The position numbers and the translations under genes were made by a program. Shown here one piece after another: positions 8,785-19,640 of a DNA stretch of 64,000 nt. Every line of letters starts with the position of its first letter. The first letter of the stretch is position 1. The notes below the pieces were generated by a model, which saw only the letters and a program-made list of their open reading frames with translations, was not told the DNA's origin and ran no database searches. The stretch comes from Pectobacterium zantedeschiae (GTDB lineage Bacteria; Pseudomonadota; Gammaproteobacteria; Enterobacterales; Enterobacteriaceae), in contig NZ_NWTM01000004.1 of assembly GCF_004137795.1 (NCBI RefSeq), positions 62,001 through 126,000 of the forward strand, written 5' to 3'.

Positions 8785-11340
8785 TTGTACTTCTACATCG
8801 AGACTTTGAAGCAAAGACTGGATGCGATCAACCAACTGCGTGTTGACCGTGCTCTGGGAGCAATGAAGCCTGCTTTTCAGCAGGTTTACAGTCTTCTGCC
8901 CATTTTATTACATCATCATCACCCGTTGATGCCCGGCTACCTTGAAGGCAAGGTGCCTCATGGTATCTGCACCCACACGCCTGATGAAAAGCAACAACAG
9001 TACCTTGATGGCATCGCATTGCGCTGGGGTCAGTTTGATTGTTCTCATCCGAAGGGCGAGCTGCCGATCACCGGCATCTATTCAATGGGGAGCACCTCGT
9101 CTATCGGGCAGAGCTGTAGCTCCGATCTCGATATCTGGGTGTGCCACCAATCCTGGCTGGATAGTGAAGAGCGCCAACTCTTACAGAAGAAATGTACGCT
9201 GCTGGAGCAGTGGGCAGCCGCGCAGGGCGCTGAGGTCAGTTTCTTCCTGATGGATGAAAGCCGTTTCCGCCACAACGAAAGTGGTAGCTTGAGCGGTGAA
9301 GACTGCGGCACCATGCAGCATATCCTGTTACTCGACGAATTCTACCGGACCGCAGTACGTATGGCCGGTAAACGCATTCTGTGGAACATGGTGCCAGTCG
9401 AAGAAGAATCCCATTACGACGAATATGTGCTGTCGCTGTACTCGCAGGGGGCGCTGGCACCGAACGAGTGGATGGATTTAGGTGGTTTAAGTACGCTGTC
9501 TGCTGAAGAGTATTTCGGCGCTAGCCTCTGGCAGCTCTATAAAAGTATCGACTCCCCTTATAAAGCAGTACTGAAAACGCTGCTGTTGGAAGCGTATTCC
9601 TGGGAATACCCGGATACCAGCCTGCTTTCGACCGAAATTAAAAAACGTCTGCATGACGGCGAGATCGTCTCTTTCGGTCTTGATCCTTACTGCATGATGT
9701 TGGATCGCGTAACGCACTACCTAACAGCGATCAACGACCCAACGCGCCTCGATCTGGCACGTCGATGTTTCTATTTAAAAGTCTGTGAAAAGCTCTCCAG
9801 AGAACAAGCCTGCGTTGGCTGGCGCCGCCAGATTCTGAGTCAACTGGTACAAGAGTGGGGCTGGAGCGACGAACATCTGGCGATGTTAGACAACCGCGCC
9901 AACTGGAAAATCGAACAGGTACGCGAAGCACATAATGAGCTGTTGGATGCGATGATGCAGACTTATCGCAACCTGATTCGCTTTGCCCGCCGTAATAATT
10001 TAAGCGTCAGCGCTAGCCCGCAGGATATCGGTGTGTTGACCCGTAAGCTGTACGCTGCGTTTGAAGCTCTGCCGGGTAAAGTTACCCTGCTGAACCCACA
10101 AATTTCGCCCGATTTGTCTGAGCCGAATTTAACCTTTATTTATGTTCCGCCTGGGCGCGCGAACCGTTCCGGCTGGTACCTGTACAATCAGGCACCGTCG
10201 ATGGATGCGATCATCAGCCATCAGCCGCTGGAATATAACCGCTATCTGAACAAGCTGGTGGCGTGGGCATATTTTAATGGATTGCTGACGCCAAGCACGC
10301 GTCTGTACATTAAAGGTAACGAGCTGTGCGATATCACGCGCTTGCAAGCGCTGGTAGACGATGTTGCCAGCCATTTCCCGCTGCGCCTGCCTGCACCGAC
10401 GCCGAAGGCGTTGTACAGCCCGTGTGAAATTCGTCATCTGGCAATTATCGTCAATCTGGAACACGATCCGACGGCAGCTTTCCGTAATCAGGTAGTGCAT
10501 TTCGATTTCCGTCATCTGGATGTGTTCAGCTTCGGTCAGCAGCAGCAGTGTCTGGTTGGTAGTATCGATCTGCTGTATCGCAACTCGTGGAACGAAGTGC
10601 GTACCCTGCATTTCAGCGGTGAGCAGGCCGTGTTGGAAGCGCTAAAAACTATTCTGGGCAAAATGCATCAGGATGCTGCGCTGCCAGAATCACTGGAAGT
10701 ATTCTGCTATAGCCAGCATCTGCGCGGGCTGATTCGTACTCGCGTACAACAGCTGGTTTCCGAATGTATTGAGCTGCGCCTGACCAGTACGCGTCAGGAG
10801 CCTGGTCGCTTCAAAGCAGTAAAAGTAGCAGGCCAAACCTGGGGGCTGTTCTTTGAGCGGCTGAGTGTATCGGTGCAGAAGCTGGAAAATGCAGTCGAAT
10901 TTTATGGCGCGATTTCCAACAACAAACTGCAAGGTCAGCCGGTTCAGGTTGAAACCAATCATGTCCATTTACCGCCAGTGGTTGATGGTGTCGCCAGCGA
11001 AGGGATCATCCAATTCTTCTTTGAAGACCTGACTGAAAATCAGGGTTTTAATATCTACATTCTGGATGAGTCGAATCGCGTTGAGGTATACCACCACTGT
11101 GAAGGCAGCAAAGAGGAACTGGTTCGCGACGTCAGCCGTTTCTATTCGTCTTCGCATGATCGCTTTACCTACGGTTCTAGCTTTATCAATTTCAACCTGC
11201 CGCAGTTCTACCAAATCGTACAGTTGGACGGTCGCACGCAGGTGATTCCGTTCCGCAGCAGTGCGCTTTCTCATTTGTGCATTACGCCCGTGGTGGATGA
11301 TGAGGTGATGACGATGAAGCAGCGGCTACAAATCTTATAG
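8785..11340 (+). CDS. cyaA: Class I adenylate cyclase
   Basis: 851 residues. The start is TTG, conserved with E. coli cyaA, where the rare UUG codon keeps expression low; the product begins [18 protein letters not shown]. The N-terminal catalytic half (about 1-540) includes [20 protein letters not shown], the nucleotide-binding signature of class I cyclases. The C-terminal half is the glucose-sensitive regulatory region that responds to the PTS protein IIA-Glc, with a conserved stretch [21 protein letters not shown]. It converts ATP to cAMP, the effector of CRP. Divergent from hemC. Confidence 0.98.
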   Translation: MYFYIETLKQRLDAINQLRVDRALGAMKPAFQQVYSLLPILLHHHHPLMPGYLEGKVPHGICTHTPDEKQQQYLDGIALRWGQFDCSHPKGELPITGIYSMGSTSSIGQSCSSDLDIWVCHQSWLDSEERQLLQKKCTLLEQWAAAQGAEVSFFLMDESRFRHNESGSLSGEDCGTMQHILLLDEFYRTAVRMAGKRILWNMVPVEEESHYDEYVLSLYSQGALAPNEWMDLGGLSTLSAEEYFGASLWQLYKSIDSPYKAVLKTLLLEAYSWEYPDTSLLSTEIKKRLHDGEIVSFGLDPYCMMLDRVTHYLTAINDPTRLDLARRCFYLKVCEKLSREQACVGWRRQILSQLVQEWGWSDEHLAMLDNRANWKIEQVREAHNELLDAMMQTYRNLIRFARRNNLSVSASPQDIGVLTRKLYAAFEALPGKVTLLNPQISPDLSEPNLTFIYVPPGRANRSGWYLYNQAPSMDAIISHQPLEYNRYLNKLVAWAYFNGLLTPSTRLYIKGNELCDITRLQALVDDVASHFPLRLPAPTPKALYSPCEIRHLAIIVNLEHDPTAAFRNQVVHFDFRHLDVFSFGQQQQCLVGSIDLLYRNSWNEVRTLHFSGEQAVLEALKTILGKMHQDAALPESLEVFCYSQHLRGLIRTRVQQLVSECIELRLTSTRQEPGRFKAVKVAGQTWGLFFERLSVSVQKLENAVEFYGAISNNKLQGQPVQVETNHVHLPPVVDGVASEGIIQFFFEDLTENQGFNIYILDESNRVEVYHHCEGSKEELVRDVSRFYSSSHDRFTYGSSFINFNLPQFYQIVQLDGRTQVIPFRSSALSHLCITPVVDDEVMTMKQRLQIL

Positions 11341-11388
11341 TCACTTCCTGACACTCGGCTTTCAGCGTATTCAGAAAAGGATGTATTG

Positions 11389-12561
11389 ATGGATTCGTTG
11401 CAACGCCGAAATCTGATACTGCTGGCGCTCGGACAAGGGCTGACTGGCAGTCTTATTTCCCTGATGACGCTGTGTTCCACGCTGGTTGGGGTATCGATGA
11501 CGCCCGTTCCGCTGCTGACTACGTTACCGATTACCGCGACGGTATGCGGCGCGGCGCTGATGATTTACGCCGTTTCCTCATTGATGACGAAATATGGCAG
11601 GCGCAATGCATTCATTATCGGCACGCTGTTGGGGCTAGTAGGCGCGCTTTTGGCGGCGTTGGCGATTGTGCTACACAGCTTTTTCCTCTTTGTTTTTTCG
11701 ACATTTGTTCTGGGGATGTCCTGCGCTTTCAATCAGTATTATCGCTTCGCGGCTGCCGAAATCTTTACCGATAATCAGCAGAAAAATCGGGCGATATCAT
11801 GGGTGATCAGCGGCGGTGTGCTGGGTGGTTTCCTTGGCCCGTTCGCGGCCAGCCAGGCTTCTCAGCTTTGGGTCTCATATCCGTTTCTCGGCAGTTTTCT
11901 TGCCGCAGGGATCATCTGCGTTGTCACGTCACTGCTGCTGCTTGGCCTCAAATTGCCCCCGATGCCGATGGTTACGGCCAGCGCTCAGCGCAGTGAACCA
12001 CTGGTGGCGATCCTGAAAAATCGGGCGTTCGTGTTAGGAACGGCAAGCTGTTCCGTCGGATTCGTGGTGATGACGCTGCTGATGAACTCAGCGCCGCTGG
12101 CGATGCATCAGCACCATTTTTCTGTCAGCCATAGTGCGACGGTTTTGCAATGGCATTTTGTCGCGATGTATGCCCCTGCGCTGCTGCTCGTGCTGTTGGC
12201 GAAGCGGCTGACACCCGCTCAGGTCGTGGCGATTGGCATGGTGTGTAACGTTGCCGGTGTGGCGGTAGCGCTGAGCGGTTTAACGTTCTGGCACTTCCTT
12301 TTTTCGCTGGTGCTGTTCGGTGTCGGATGGGCGTTTATGTTCAACGGCGGGACATTTATGCTGAACGCCTTTACCCATTCAGTGCATAAATCCCGTTTGC
12401 AAGGCATTAACTCGCTGGTGGTATATGTGCCTAACGCGTTGGCTTCGTTGTCTGCCGGTAGCCTGATGGCGCTGGCCAGCGGCTGGCCGCTGGTGAATAT
12501 GGTCGGTATCGGTATGCTGCTATTGATGGTACTGGCGCTGATCGTTCTGGGACGACGCTGA
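11389..12561 (+). CDS. Major facilitator superfamily transporter
   Basis: 390 residues with about twelve hydrophobic helices. The MFS loop 2-3 motif appears as SLMTKYGRRNAFIIG, and loop 8-9 has a weaker repeat. The start is the ATG at 11389, preceded by AAAAGGATG; a TTG one codon upstream is less likely. Substrate not predictable. It lies 48 bases after cyaA on the same strand and is convergent with cyaY. E. coli has no gene in this position, so it is an accessory insertion in the cyaA-cyaY interval. Confidence 0.85.
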   Translation: MDSLQRRNLILLALGQGLTGSLISLMTLCSTLVGVSMTPVPLLTTLPITATVCGAALMIYAVSSLMTKYGRRNAFIIGTLLGLVGALLAALAIVLHSFFLFVFSTFVLGMSCAFNQYYRFAAAEIFTDNQQKNRAISWVISGGVLGGFLGPFAASQASQLWVSYPFLGSFLAAGIICVVTSLLLLGLKLPPMPMVTASAQRSEPLVAILKNRAFVLGTASCSVGFVVMTLLMNSAPLAMHQHHFSVSHSATVLQWHFVAMYAPALLLVLLAKRLTPAQVVAIGMVCNVAGVAVALSGLTFWHFLFSLVLFGVGWAFMFNGGTFMLNAFTHSVHKSRLQGINSLVVYVPNALASLSAGSLMALASGWPLVNMVGIGMLLLMVLALIVLGRR

Positions 12562-12598
12562 TGTACGCTGCGCCGCGATACCGTTGATAATGTGGACG

Positions 12599-12919
12599 TT
12601 ACCCGAAGTGGACCGTTTCCCCAGCCTGAGCCGAACAGGCTGATGACAGCAGCGCGATAAAATCCTCACCGCTGCGATCGCATATCCAATGCTTTTCCTG
12701 AAGGGTAAAGTGATAGCCACCTGCTTTGGTTGCCAGCCATATTTGGTGCAACGGTTCCTGTCGGTTTATCACAATTTTGCTGCCGTTCTCAAAACTCAGT
12801 GTCATCACACCGCCGTTGGTTTCGTAATCGATGTCGGCATCACCCTCAAACCGATCCAATGTTTCTTCCAACTGAAGCATGAGTTCGTCGGCTAATTGGT
12901 GGAACTCGCTATCGTTCAT
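12599..12919 (-). CDS. cyaY: CyaY, bacterial frataxin
   Basis: 106 residues, the family's usual length. The first helix is acidic ([23 protein letters not shown]), forming the iron- and IscS-binding ridge; a five-stranded sheet follows with the signature NKxQPxxQIW-like [20 protein letters not shown]. It modulates Fe-S cluster assembly on IscS/IscU. Divergent from lptM, as in E. coli. Confidence 0.96.
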   Translation of the reverse strand: MNDSEFHQLADELMLQLEETLDRFEGDADIDYETNGGVMTLSFENGSKIVINRQEPLHQIWLATKAGGYHFTLQEKHWICDRSGEDFIALLSSACSAQAGETVHFG

Positions 12920-12997
12920 TTTCGATTCCTATTGATTTTCATGATCCACCTGCGATTATAGAGAGCATACGAGTATTAATGACAGGTCATTAACGTG

Positions 12998-13165
12998 ATG
13001 AAGAACGTATTTCGCCAGTTTTTTCTGGTGTTAGCAGTAGCGAGTTTATTCGGCTGTGGTATGAAAGGTCCGCTGTATATACCCGCCGATGGTAAATCCG
13101 GTGCGTCAACGACTCAGCAAAATGAGAACCAGCCGCCGCAAAAGAAAGCGTCAATGCATCCTTAA
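12998..13165 (+). CDS. lptM: LptM (YifL) small outer-membrane lipoprotein
   Basis: 55 residues, MKNVFRQFFLVLAVASLFGC followed by GMKGPLYIP. The lipobox LFGC puts the lipidated cysteine at residue 20. The mature N-terminus CGMKGPLY is the conserved LptM motif. In E. coli LptM binds the LptD/LptE translocon and aids LptD disulfide maturation. The C-terminal tail is Gln/Pro-rich and low complexity. It stands just before dapF and probably shares its transcript. Confidence 0.92.
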   Translation: MKNVFRQFFLVLAVASLFGCGMKGPLYIPADGKSGASTTQQNENQPPQKKASMHP

Positions 13166-13242
13166 TGTGTGACGGTAATACTAAATAACAGGTCACGTAG
13201 ATGTTTATCGCGCCCGGTTAAGCAAGCGGGGGAGTCAGGATA

Positions 13243-14067
13243 ATGCAGTTCGCTAAGATGCACGGGTTAGGCAACGATTTCATGGTTGTTGATGCCGTTA
13301 CGCAAAACGTTTATTTTTCACCCGAATTGATTCGCCGTTTGGCGGATCGGCACTGTGGCGTGGGATTCGATCAACTGTTGGTGGTTGAGCCGCCCTACGA
13401 TCCTGAGCTGGATTTTCATTACCGTATTTTTAATGCGGATGGTAGCGAAGTGGCGCAGTGCGGTAATGGTGCGCGCTGCTTTGCTCGCTTTGTTCGCTTG
13501 AAAGGGTTAACCAACAAGCGTGATATCGCCGTCAGTACGCAGACTGGCCGGATGGTGCTGTCTGTGACCGACGATGAACTGGTACGCGTCAACATGGGCG
13601 AACCGAATTTCGAGCCGCAACAGGTGCCTTTTCGCGCGGTTAAAGCGGAGAAAACCTACATCATGCGTGCCGACGAGCACACGGTACTGTGTGGCGTGGT
13701 GTCGATGGGCAACCCGCACTGTGTGATTCAGGTTGAGGATGTGACAACCGCGAAGGTGGAAACACTAGGACCGCTGCTGGAAAGTCACGAACGTTTTCCT
13801 GAGCGCGCCAACATCGGTTTTATGCAGATTGTCGATAGCCATACCGTCCGTCTGCGGGTGTACGAACGCGGTGCGGGAGAAACGCAGGCGTGTGGTAGCG
13901 GCGCGTGTGCTGCCGTGGCGGTTGGGATCCAGCAGGGATTATTGTCCGCGAAAGTTCGCGTATCGCTGCCGGGCGGAGAGTTGGATATCCAGTGGGATGG
14001 GCCGGGACATCCGTTATTCATGACCGGGCCTGCAACGCATGTCTATGATGGATTTATTCATTTATGA
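13243..14067 (+). CDS. dapF: Diaminopimelate epimerase
   Basis: 274 residues, the same length as E. coli DapF. It interconverts LL- and meso-diaminopimelate for lysine and peptidoglycan synthesis, without cofactor. The two catalytic cysteines are Cys73 in [10 protein letters not shown] and the one in [12 protein letters not shown] near 217. First of four overlapping genes, dapF-yigA-xerC-yigB; its stop overlaps the yigA start by 4 bases. Confidence 0.97.
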   Translation: MQFAKMHGLGNDFMVVDAVTQNVYFSPELIRRLADRHCGVGFDQLLVVEPPYDPELDFHYRIFNADGSEVAQCGNGARCFARFVRLKGLTNKRDIAVSTQTGRMVLSVTDDELVRVNMGEPNFEPQQVPFRAVKAEKTYIMRADEHTVLCGVVSMGNPHCVIQVEDVTTAKVETLGPLLESHERFPERANIGFMQIVDSHTVRLRVYERGAGETQACGSGACAAVAVGIQQGLLSAKVRVSLPGGELDIQWDGPGHPLFMTGPATHVYDGFIHL

Positions 14068-14768
14068 AAAATGTCGAGGAACAGGCAGAACGCGAGATCG
14101 CACTCAGTGACGAGATGGTTTTGCAGTTCCTGCAACAAAATCCTGATTTTTTTATCCGCAATGCGCGTCCTGTCGAGCAGATGCGCGTTCCTCACCCCGT
14201 AAGGGGAACCGTGTCGCTGGTGGAATGGCAACTGGCGCGCCAGCGTAATCACATTACTCAGCTTGAGGAAGAAATCACGCTGTTGATGGAGCAAGCGGGC
14301 GCAAACGAGGTGCTGTTTAATCGCCTGCTTGGGTTACAAACTGAATTGGCATCCGCCGATAGCCTGACAGACATGTTGGATCGCTTGCAGCGCTGGGCGC
14401 GTCAGCTTGGCCTGGCAGGGGCAACGGTTCGTCTGTTTAGCGACAAATGGCGTATCGGCGCACCTTCCGGTTTTACCCACCTTGGGCTAAACCGCTCCAC
14501 ATTTGAGCCATTGCGCATCCAGCGTTTCGGACAGCACAACCACTATCTTGGCAGTCTGAACGGGCCGGAGCTGTTGCTTCTGCTACCTCAGGCCAGACAG
14601 GTCGGGTCGGTCGCGCTATCGCTGATGGGAAATCATCACGATTTAGGTGTACTGATTTTTAGCAGCCGGGATAGCCACCATTATCAGGATGGCATGGGAA
14701 CTGTGCTGCTTCAGCAAATGGCCATGATGCTGCCTGCGATGCTGGCGCGCTGGGTTGAGCGGGTATGA
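14064..14768 (+). CDS. yigA: DUF484 family protein YigA
   Basis: 234 residues. The N-terminal helical part begins with a coiled stretch ([20 protein letters not shown]), and the remainder resembles a GAF-like sensory fold. The family is found beside xerC in many gammaproteobacteria; its function is not established. Overlaps both neighbours by ATGA, so translation is coupled. Confidence 0.9.
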   Translation: MKNVEEQAEREIALSDEMVLQFLQQNPDFFIRNARPVEQMRVPHPVRGTVSLVEWQLARQRNHITQLEEEITLLMEQAGANEVLFNRLLGLQTELASADSLTDMLDRLQRWARQLGLAGATVRLFSDKWRIGAPSGFTHLGLNRSTFEPLRIQRFGQHNHYLGSLNGPELLLLLPQARQVGSVALSLMGNHHDLGVLIFSSRDSHHYQDGMGTVLLQQMAMMLPAMLARWVERV

Positions 14769-15700
14769 GTCGACAGCCCGCACCATCGGAGGCTTCTTTC
14801 TCTTCTCCTCTACAAGCCGATGTTGATGCGTTCCTGCGCTATCTGAAAGTAGAACGTCAGTTAAGCCCGTTGACGTTGACCAGCTATTCGCGCCAATTAT
14901 CTGCGGTTATCACGATCCTCTCCGCTGCGGGTATCGCCGACTGGCGCAAGCTGGACGCCTCTGGCGTGCGCTCCGTGGTGTCCCGCAGTAAGCGCGATGG
15001 GCTACATTCAGGAAGTCTGGCGCTACGTTTATCGGCATTGCGCAGTTTTCTTGACTGGATGGTGTCACGCGGTGTGCTGACAGCGAACCCGGCTAAAGGG
15101 GTATCCACACCGCGAGCCGGACGTCCATTACCAAAGAATATGGATGTGGATGAGATGAACCGCCTGCTGGAGATCGATCTGGACGATCCCCTTGCGGTGC
15201 GCGATCGCACAATGCTGGAAGTGATGTACGGCGCGGGGCTGCGTCTGGCAGAGCTGGTTGGTATGGATTATCAGCATATCGATCTGGCAAGCGGTGAAGT
15301 CTGGGTGATGGGGAAAGGCAGTAAAGAGCGCAAATTACCGATAGGAAAAACGGCGGTAATCTGGCTGGAACGTTGGTTGGCGCTGCGTGAACTGTTTGGC
15401 CCACAGGATGATGCCGTATTTATCTCCAATCAAGGGCGGCGCATTTCGATGCGCAACGTGCAAAAGCGTTTTGCCGAGTGGGGTGTTAAGCAGGGCGTTA
15501 ATAGCCATGTTCACCCGCACAAGCTGCGCCACTCCTTTGCGACGCACATGCTGGAATCCAGCGGTGACTTACGCGCGGTTCAAGAGCTGCTCGGTCATGC
15601 CAACCTGTCCACAACGCAGATTTATACCCATCTTGATTTTCAACATTTAGCCTCCGTGTACGATGCTGCGCATCCACGCGCCAAACGAGGGAAACCCTGA
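14765..15700 (+). CDS. xerC: Tyrosine recombinase XerC
   Basis: 311 residues. With XerD it resolves chromosome dimers at dif. The N-terminal SAM-like DNA-binding domain spans about 15-105 and the catalytic domain about 125-300. All active-site residues are present: Arg160, Lys184, His252, Arg255, His278 and nucleophile Tyr287. Each is offset by exactly 12 from the E. coli XerC numbering, reflecting a longer N-terminus. Overlaps yigA (ATGA) and shares one base with the yigB start. Confidence 0.97.
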   Translation: MSRQPAPSEASFSSPLQADVDAFLRYLKVERQLSPLTLTSYSRQLSAVITILSAAGIADWRKLDASGVRSVVSRSKRDGLHSGSLALRLSALRSFLDWMVSRGVLTANPAKGVSTPRAGRPLPKNMDVDEMNRLLEIDLDDPLAVRDRTMLEVMYGAGLRLAELVGMDYQHIDLASGEVWVMGKGSKERKLPIGKTAVIWLERWLALRELFGPQDDAVFISNQGRRISMRNVQKRFAEWGVKQGVNSHVHPHKLRHSFATHMLESSGDLRAVQELLGHANLSTTQIYTHLDFQHLASVYDAAHPRAKRGKP

Positions 15701-16416
15701 TGCATTTTTACCGATCTCTTGGCCCGATCCGTGCGATCACGTTCGATCTGGATGACACGCTGTACGATAACGCGGATGTCATTCGACGCACGGGGCAAGA
15801 GTCAATCCGCTTCCTGCAAGAGTACCATCCTGCGCTTCGTGATTTTCAGGCGGATGATTTCCAACACTTACGCCAGACCTTGTTGGAGCGTGAGCCGGAC
15901 ATCTATCACGACGTCACCGAATGGCGTCGCCGTGCGGTTGAACTGGCGATGTTAGAGCGTGGCCTGAGTGCCGCAGAGTCTAAAGATGGCGCAAAAGCCG
16001 CAATGGAAAACTTTGCCCATTGGCGTAGCCAAATTGCGATTACGGAAGAGACGCACCAGACGTTGGCGGCATTAGCCGAAAAAGTACCGCTGGCGGCGAT
16101 CACCAACGGCAACGCCGAACCGCACCGGTTTGGTCTGGAAGGTTATTTTTCTTTCATCCTGCGGGCGGGTCCGCATGGCCGCGCCAAACCCTTTGATGAT
16201 ATGTACCATCTGGCGGCGGAAAAACTCAACCTGCCTTTACATGAGATCCTGCATGTCGGCGACGATCTCACCACCGATGTCGCGGGGTCGATCCGCTGTG
16301 GTATGCAGGCCTGCTGGATTAACCTGCGCGAAGGCAGCCTGACACAGATTGGCGATGCCCGGTTGCTGCCACATATTGAAATTTCGCGGTTGGCATCGCT
16401 GTCGGCATTGCTATAA
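15700..16416 (+). CDS. yigB: HAD-family phosphatase YigB (FMN phosphatase)
   Basis: 238 residues. HAD motif I is [11 protein letters not shown], motif II AITNGN, and motif [14 protein letters not shown]; a helical C1 cap lies between motifs I and II. E. coli YigB dephosphorylates FMN in riboflavin metabolism. Last gene of the dapF operon; the uvrD promoter starts inside and just after its end. Confidence 0.95.
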   Translation: MHFYRSLGPIRAITFDLDDTLYDNADVIRRTGQESIRFLQEYHPALRDFQADDFQHLRQTLLEREPDIYHDVTEWRRRAVELAMLERGLSAAESKDGAKAAMENFAHWRSQIAITEETHQTLAALAEKVPLAAITNGNAEPHRFGLEGYFSFILRAGPHGRAKPFDDMYHLAAEKLNLPLHEILHVGDDLTTDVAGSIRCGMQACWINLREGSLTQIGDARLLPHIEISRLASLSALL

Positions 16417-16417
16417 T
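16390..16417 (+). promoter_or_regulatory. uvrD sigma-70 promoter
   Basis: -35 TTGGCA (16390-16395), 16-base spacer and a consensus -10 TATAAT (16412-16417), overlapping the end of yigB. Transcription would begin near 16424, immediately before the LexA box. Confidence 0.7.
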
Positions 16418-16429
16418 CACAACATTAAT

Positions 16430-16445
16430 CTGTATAAATCACCAG
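16430..16445 (+). promoter_or_regulatory. LexA (SOS) box of uvrD
   Basis: CTGTATAAATCACCAG has the CTG-N10-CAG form and is close to the E. coli uvrD box CTGTATATATACCCAG. It sits just downstream of the inferred start point, where bound LexA would block transcription. Confidence 0.8.
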
Positions 16446-16498
16446 TGGAAATGCCTCTTATGTGCGCGGCGTTTCCCGTCACCGGATAACCCGTACCT

Positions 16499-18661
16499 AT
16501 GGACGTTTCTGATCTGCTCGATGGCCTCAACGACAAACAGCGTGACGCAGTAGCCGCGCCGCGCAGCAATTTATTGGTGCTGGCGGGGGCAGGCAGCGGC
16601 AAGACTCGGGTACTGGTTCATCGCATTGCCTGGCTATTGTCCGTCGAAAACTGTTCGCCGTATTCCATCATGGCGGTGACGTTTACCAACAAAGCCGCGG
16701 CGGAGATGCGTCATCGTATTGACCATCTGATCGGCACCAGTCAGGGAGGGATGTGGATTGGCACTTTCCACGGGCTGGCGCACCGTCTGCTGCGTGCGCA
16801 CCATATGGATGCCAATTTGCCACAGGATTTCCAGATTCTGGACAGCGAAGATCAGCTGCGTCTGTTGAAACGGCTGATTCGAGCGCTGAATCTGGATGAG
16901 AAGCAGTGGCCGCCGCGTCAGGCGATGTGGTTCATCAACGGTAAGAAAGACGAAGGTTTACGTCCGCAGCACATTGAAAGTTACGGCAACCCTATCGAGC
17001 AAACGTGGCAGCGCGTGTATCAGGCTTATCAGGAAGCGTGCGATCGCGCTGGGCTGGTGGATTTCGCAGAATTGTTGCTGCGTGCGCATGAACTGTGGCT
17101 GAACAAGCCGCATGTGCTGAACCACTATCGTGAGCGTTTTACCAATATTCTGGTGGACGAGTTTCAGGATACCAACCGTATTCAGTATGCCTGGATTCGT
17201 ATGCTGGCGGGCGACAGCGCTAAGGTGATGATCGTCGGTGATGACGATCAGTCGATTTACGGCTGGCGCGGGGCACAGGTCGAAAATATTCAGCTATTCC
17301 TGAAAGATTTCGCTGGCGCAGAGACGATTCGCCTGGAGCAGAACTATCGTTCGACCAGCAACATCCTGAAAGCGGCGAATGCCCTGATTGCCCACAACGG
17401 CGGGCGGCTTGGCAAGAATCTCTGGACGGACGGTGTTGAGGGTGAACCCATTTCGCTTTATTGCGCGTTCAACGAACTGGATGAAGCACGCTACGTCGTC
17501 AACCGAATTAAAGCCTGGCAGGAAAATGGTGGTGCGCTGAAAGATAACGCCATTCTGTATCGGAGCAACGCCCAGTCGCGCGTACTGGAAGAGGCGCTGT
17601 TGCAGCAGAGTATGCCGTACCGTATCTACGGTGGAATGCGCTTCTTCGAACGTCAGGAAATCAAAGATTCACTGTCTTATCTGCGTCTGATCGCCAATCG
17701 TAATGACGATGCGGCGTTCGAGCGTGTGGTGAATACGCCGACGCGCGGCATTGGCGATCGCACGCTCGACGTGGTGCGCCAGACGGCTCGAGATCGTCAA
17801 CTGACGCTGTGGCAATCCACACGTGCGCTGTTGCAGGAGAAGGTGCTGGCCGGACGTGCGGCGGCATCGCTGCAACGCTTTATCGAATTGATTGATGCGC
17901 TGGCTTATGAAACCGCTGAACTGCCGCTGCATGTGCAAACCGACCGGGCGATTAAAGATTCAGGCCTGTGGAGTATGTACGAGCAGGAAAAAGGCGAAAA
18001 AGGACAGGCACGGGTAGAAAACCTTGAGGAACTGGTGACGGCTACGCGCCAGTTCAGCTATCAGGAAGAAGATCAGGATCTGATGCCGCTTCAGGCATTC
18101 TTGTCGCATGCCGCACTGGAAGCGGGTGAAGGCCAGGCGGATGCTAATCAGGACGCGGTGCAGCTTATGACGCTGCACTCGGCGAAAGGATTGGAGTTCC
18201 CGCAGGTGTTTATCGTCGGTATGGAAGAAGGCATGTTCCCTAGCCAAATGTCGCTGGATGAAGGCGGACGTCTGGAAGAAGAGCGTCGTCTGGCTTACGT
18301 TGGCGTCACGCGTGCGATGGAAAAACTGACGATAACCTACGCCGAATCTCGCCGTTTATACGGCAAAGAAGCCTATCATCGGCCTTCCCGATTTGTCGGT
18401 GAACTGCCAGAAGAGTGCGTTGAAGAAGTACGGTTACGCGCCAGCGTCTCTCGTCCGGTTAATCACCAACGTCTTGGCACGCCGATAACGCAAAATGACA
18501 GTGGCTACAAACTGGGGCAGCGTGTTCGCCATGCGAAATTCGGCGAAGGCACTATCGTGAATCTGGAAGGCAGCGGCGATCATGCCCGTCTTCAGGTCGC
18601 GTTTCAGGGGCAGGGTATTAAATGGCTGGTTGCCGCCTATGCCAGACTGGAAACGGTGTGA
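16499..18661 (+). CDS. uvrD: DNA helicase II
   Basis: 720 residues, the E. coli UvrD length. A superfamily 1A 3'-5' helicase, it removes the cut oligonucleotide and UvrC in excision repair, unwinds nicked DNA in mismatch repair and strips RecA. Motif I is AGAGSGKT (29-36). Other landmarks are TFTNKAAAEMRHRI, motif II VDEFQDTN, motif III GDDDQSIYGWRGA, QNYRS, TLHSAKGLEF and VGVTRAMEKL. The C-terminal Tudor-like region (about 660-720) ends in the RNA-polymerase contact segment. SOS-controlled by the LexA box upstream. Confidence 0.98.
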   Translation: MDVSDLLDGLNDKQRDAVAAPRSNLLVLAGAGSGKTRVLVHRIAWLLSVENCSPYSIMAVTFTNKAAAEMRHRIDHLIGTSQGGMWIGTFHGLAHRLLRAHHMDANLPQDFQILDSEDQLRLLKRLIRALNLDEKQWPPRQAMWFINGKKDEGLRPQHIESYGNPIEQTWQRVYQAYQEACDRAGLVDFAELLLRAHELWLNKPHVLNHYRERFTNILVDEFQDTNRIQYAWIRMLAGDSAKVMIVGDDDQSIYGWRGAQVENIQLFLKDFAGAETIRLEQNYRSTSNILKAANALIAHNGGRLGKNLWTDGVEGEPISLYCAFNELDEARYVVNRIKAWQENGGALKDNAILYRSNAQSRVLEEALLQQSMPYRIYGGMRFFERQEIKDSLSYLRLIANRNDDAAFERVVNTPTRGIGDRTLDVVRQTARDRQLTLWQSTRALLQEKVLAGRAAASLQRFIELIDALAYETAELPLHVQTDRAIKDSGLWSMYEQEKGEKGQARVENLEELVTATRQFSYQEEDQDLMPLQAFLSHAALEAGEGQADANQDAVQLMTLHSAKGLEFPQVFIVGMEEGMFPSQMSLDEGGRLEEERRLAYVGVTRAMEKLTITYAESRRLYGKEAYHRPSRFVGELPEECVEEVRLRASVSRPVNHQRLGTPITQNDSGYKLGQRVRHAKFGEGTIVNLEGSGDHARLQVAFQGQGIKWLVAAYARLETV

Positions 18662-18677
18662 TCGTCACGCGTTCAGC

Positions 18678-18740
18678 TATACCCTAAATCATTCGAGTCG
18701 CGCAGCTAATGCATATGCCGCCTGGAGTGTGATGGGTATA
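18678..18740. repeat. Short member of the dispersed repeat family
   Basis: 63 bases bounded by TATACCC (18678-18684) and GGGTATA (18734-18740). The left end, TATACCCTAAATCATTCGAG, matches the end of the element at 8448 with few differences. The interior is much shorter than in that copy. Confidence 0.6.
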
Positions 18741-18850
18741 TATAACTTATAAAAATCCTGTATTAATCTTTCTCGTCATTTTCGACAATGCTAGGTGGCC
18801 TGCCGCGTATCCATGGATGTGTGGTATCACAATAAAAAAGGAGCATGCCC

Positions 18851-19597
18851 ATGACGCTAGATCAGATTATTGCCGAGTTACAGAAGAAAAAATGGGTCGA
18901 TCTTACACATACGATTACGGAGTCGATTCCTATTTTTGGCGCGTTTGAAGGCGTGCTACAGCGCAAGACCTTATTTAATGTTGAAGAGCATGGGTTCTAT
19001 GCGCAGGCTGTGACGTTTGCCACCCAGACGGGGACGCATATTGATGCGCCGGGACATTTTGTTGCGGGTAAGCGTTATCTGGATCGGATTGATAATAAAG
19101 AACTGTTGCTGCCGCTGGTGGTGCTTCATAAACAAGACGCCGTCGCGCTCGATCCCGATTATCGTCTTTCTGTCGAAGACATTCTGGCGTTTGAACGTGA
19201 CCACGGGGATATTCCGTCAGGAAGCTTTGTCGCGTTTGCCAGCGGCTGGAGTTCGCGCTGGCCAGATATTGATGCCTTTGCGAATAAGGACGAGCAGGGA
19301 AACAGCCATACGCCGGGGTGGTCGCTTGAGGCGCTGACGTTCCTGTTTGAAGAGCGCAGCATTAGCGCGGTAGGGCACGAAACGCTGGATACGGATTCCG
19401 CCGCTGATTTCCGTCGCAACAGCGGGCTTATTGGTGAATTCTTTGTGCTGAACCAGAATGCCTGGCAGGTGGAAGTGCTGAATAATCTGCATCAACTGCC
19501 ATCTACCGGCGCCTATATTCACGTCAGCTATCCTAATTTTGCTGGTGCGCCTGGCTTCCCCGTCCGTGCCATTGCTTATTTACCAGACAACGCTTAA
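18851..19597 (+). CDS. Cyclase family protein (kynurenine formamidase-like)
   Basis: 248 residues from the ATG at 18851. That start has AAAAAGGAG 7 bases upstream, whereas the ATG at 18845 would leave only one base of spacing. The metal-binding signature of the family is present as GTHIDAPGHFV (about 60-70), and a later HETLDTDSAAD-type segment completes the site. Members hydrolyse amides or esters such as N-formylkynurenine, but the substrate here is unknown. It has its own terminator and stands between uvrD and corA, where E. coli has no homologue. Confidence 0.85.
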   Translation: MTLDQIIAELQKKKWVDLTHTITESIPIFGAFEGVLQRKTLFNVEEHGFYAQAVTFATQTGTHIDAPGHFVAGKRYLDRIDNKELLLPLVVLHKQDAVALDPDYRLSVEDILAFERDHGDIPSGSFVAFASGWSSRWPDIDAFANKDEQGNSHTPGWSLEALTFLFEERSISAVGHETLDTDSAADFRRNSGLIGEFFVLNQNAWQVEVLNNLHQLPSTGAYIHVSYPNFAGAPGFPVRAIAYLPDNA

Positions 19598-19604
19598 TGC
19601 CTAT

Positions 19605-19640
19605 ACGCGGTTCCTTTTTGTTTTGGGGAACTGCGTTTTT
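19605..19640 (+). terminator. Intrinsic terminator of the cyclase-family gene
   Basis: Stem ACGCGGTTCC / GGAACTGCGT (one G-T wobble) with a T-rich loop, ending in TTTTT. Confidence 0.75.
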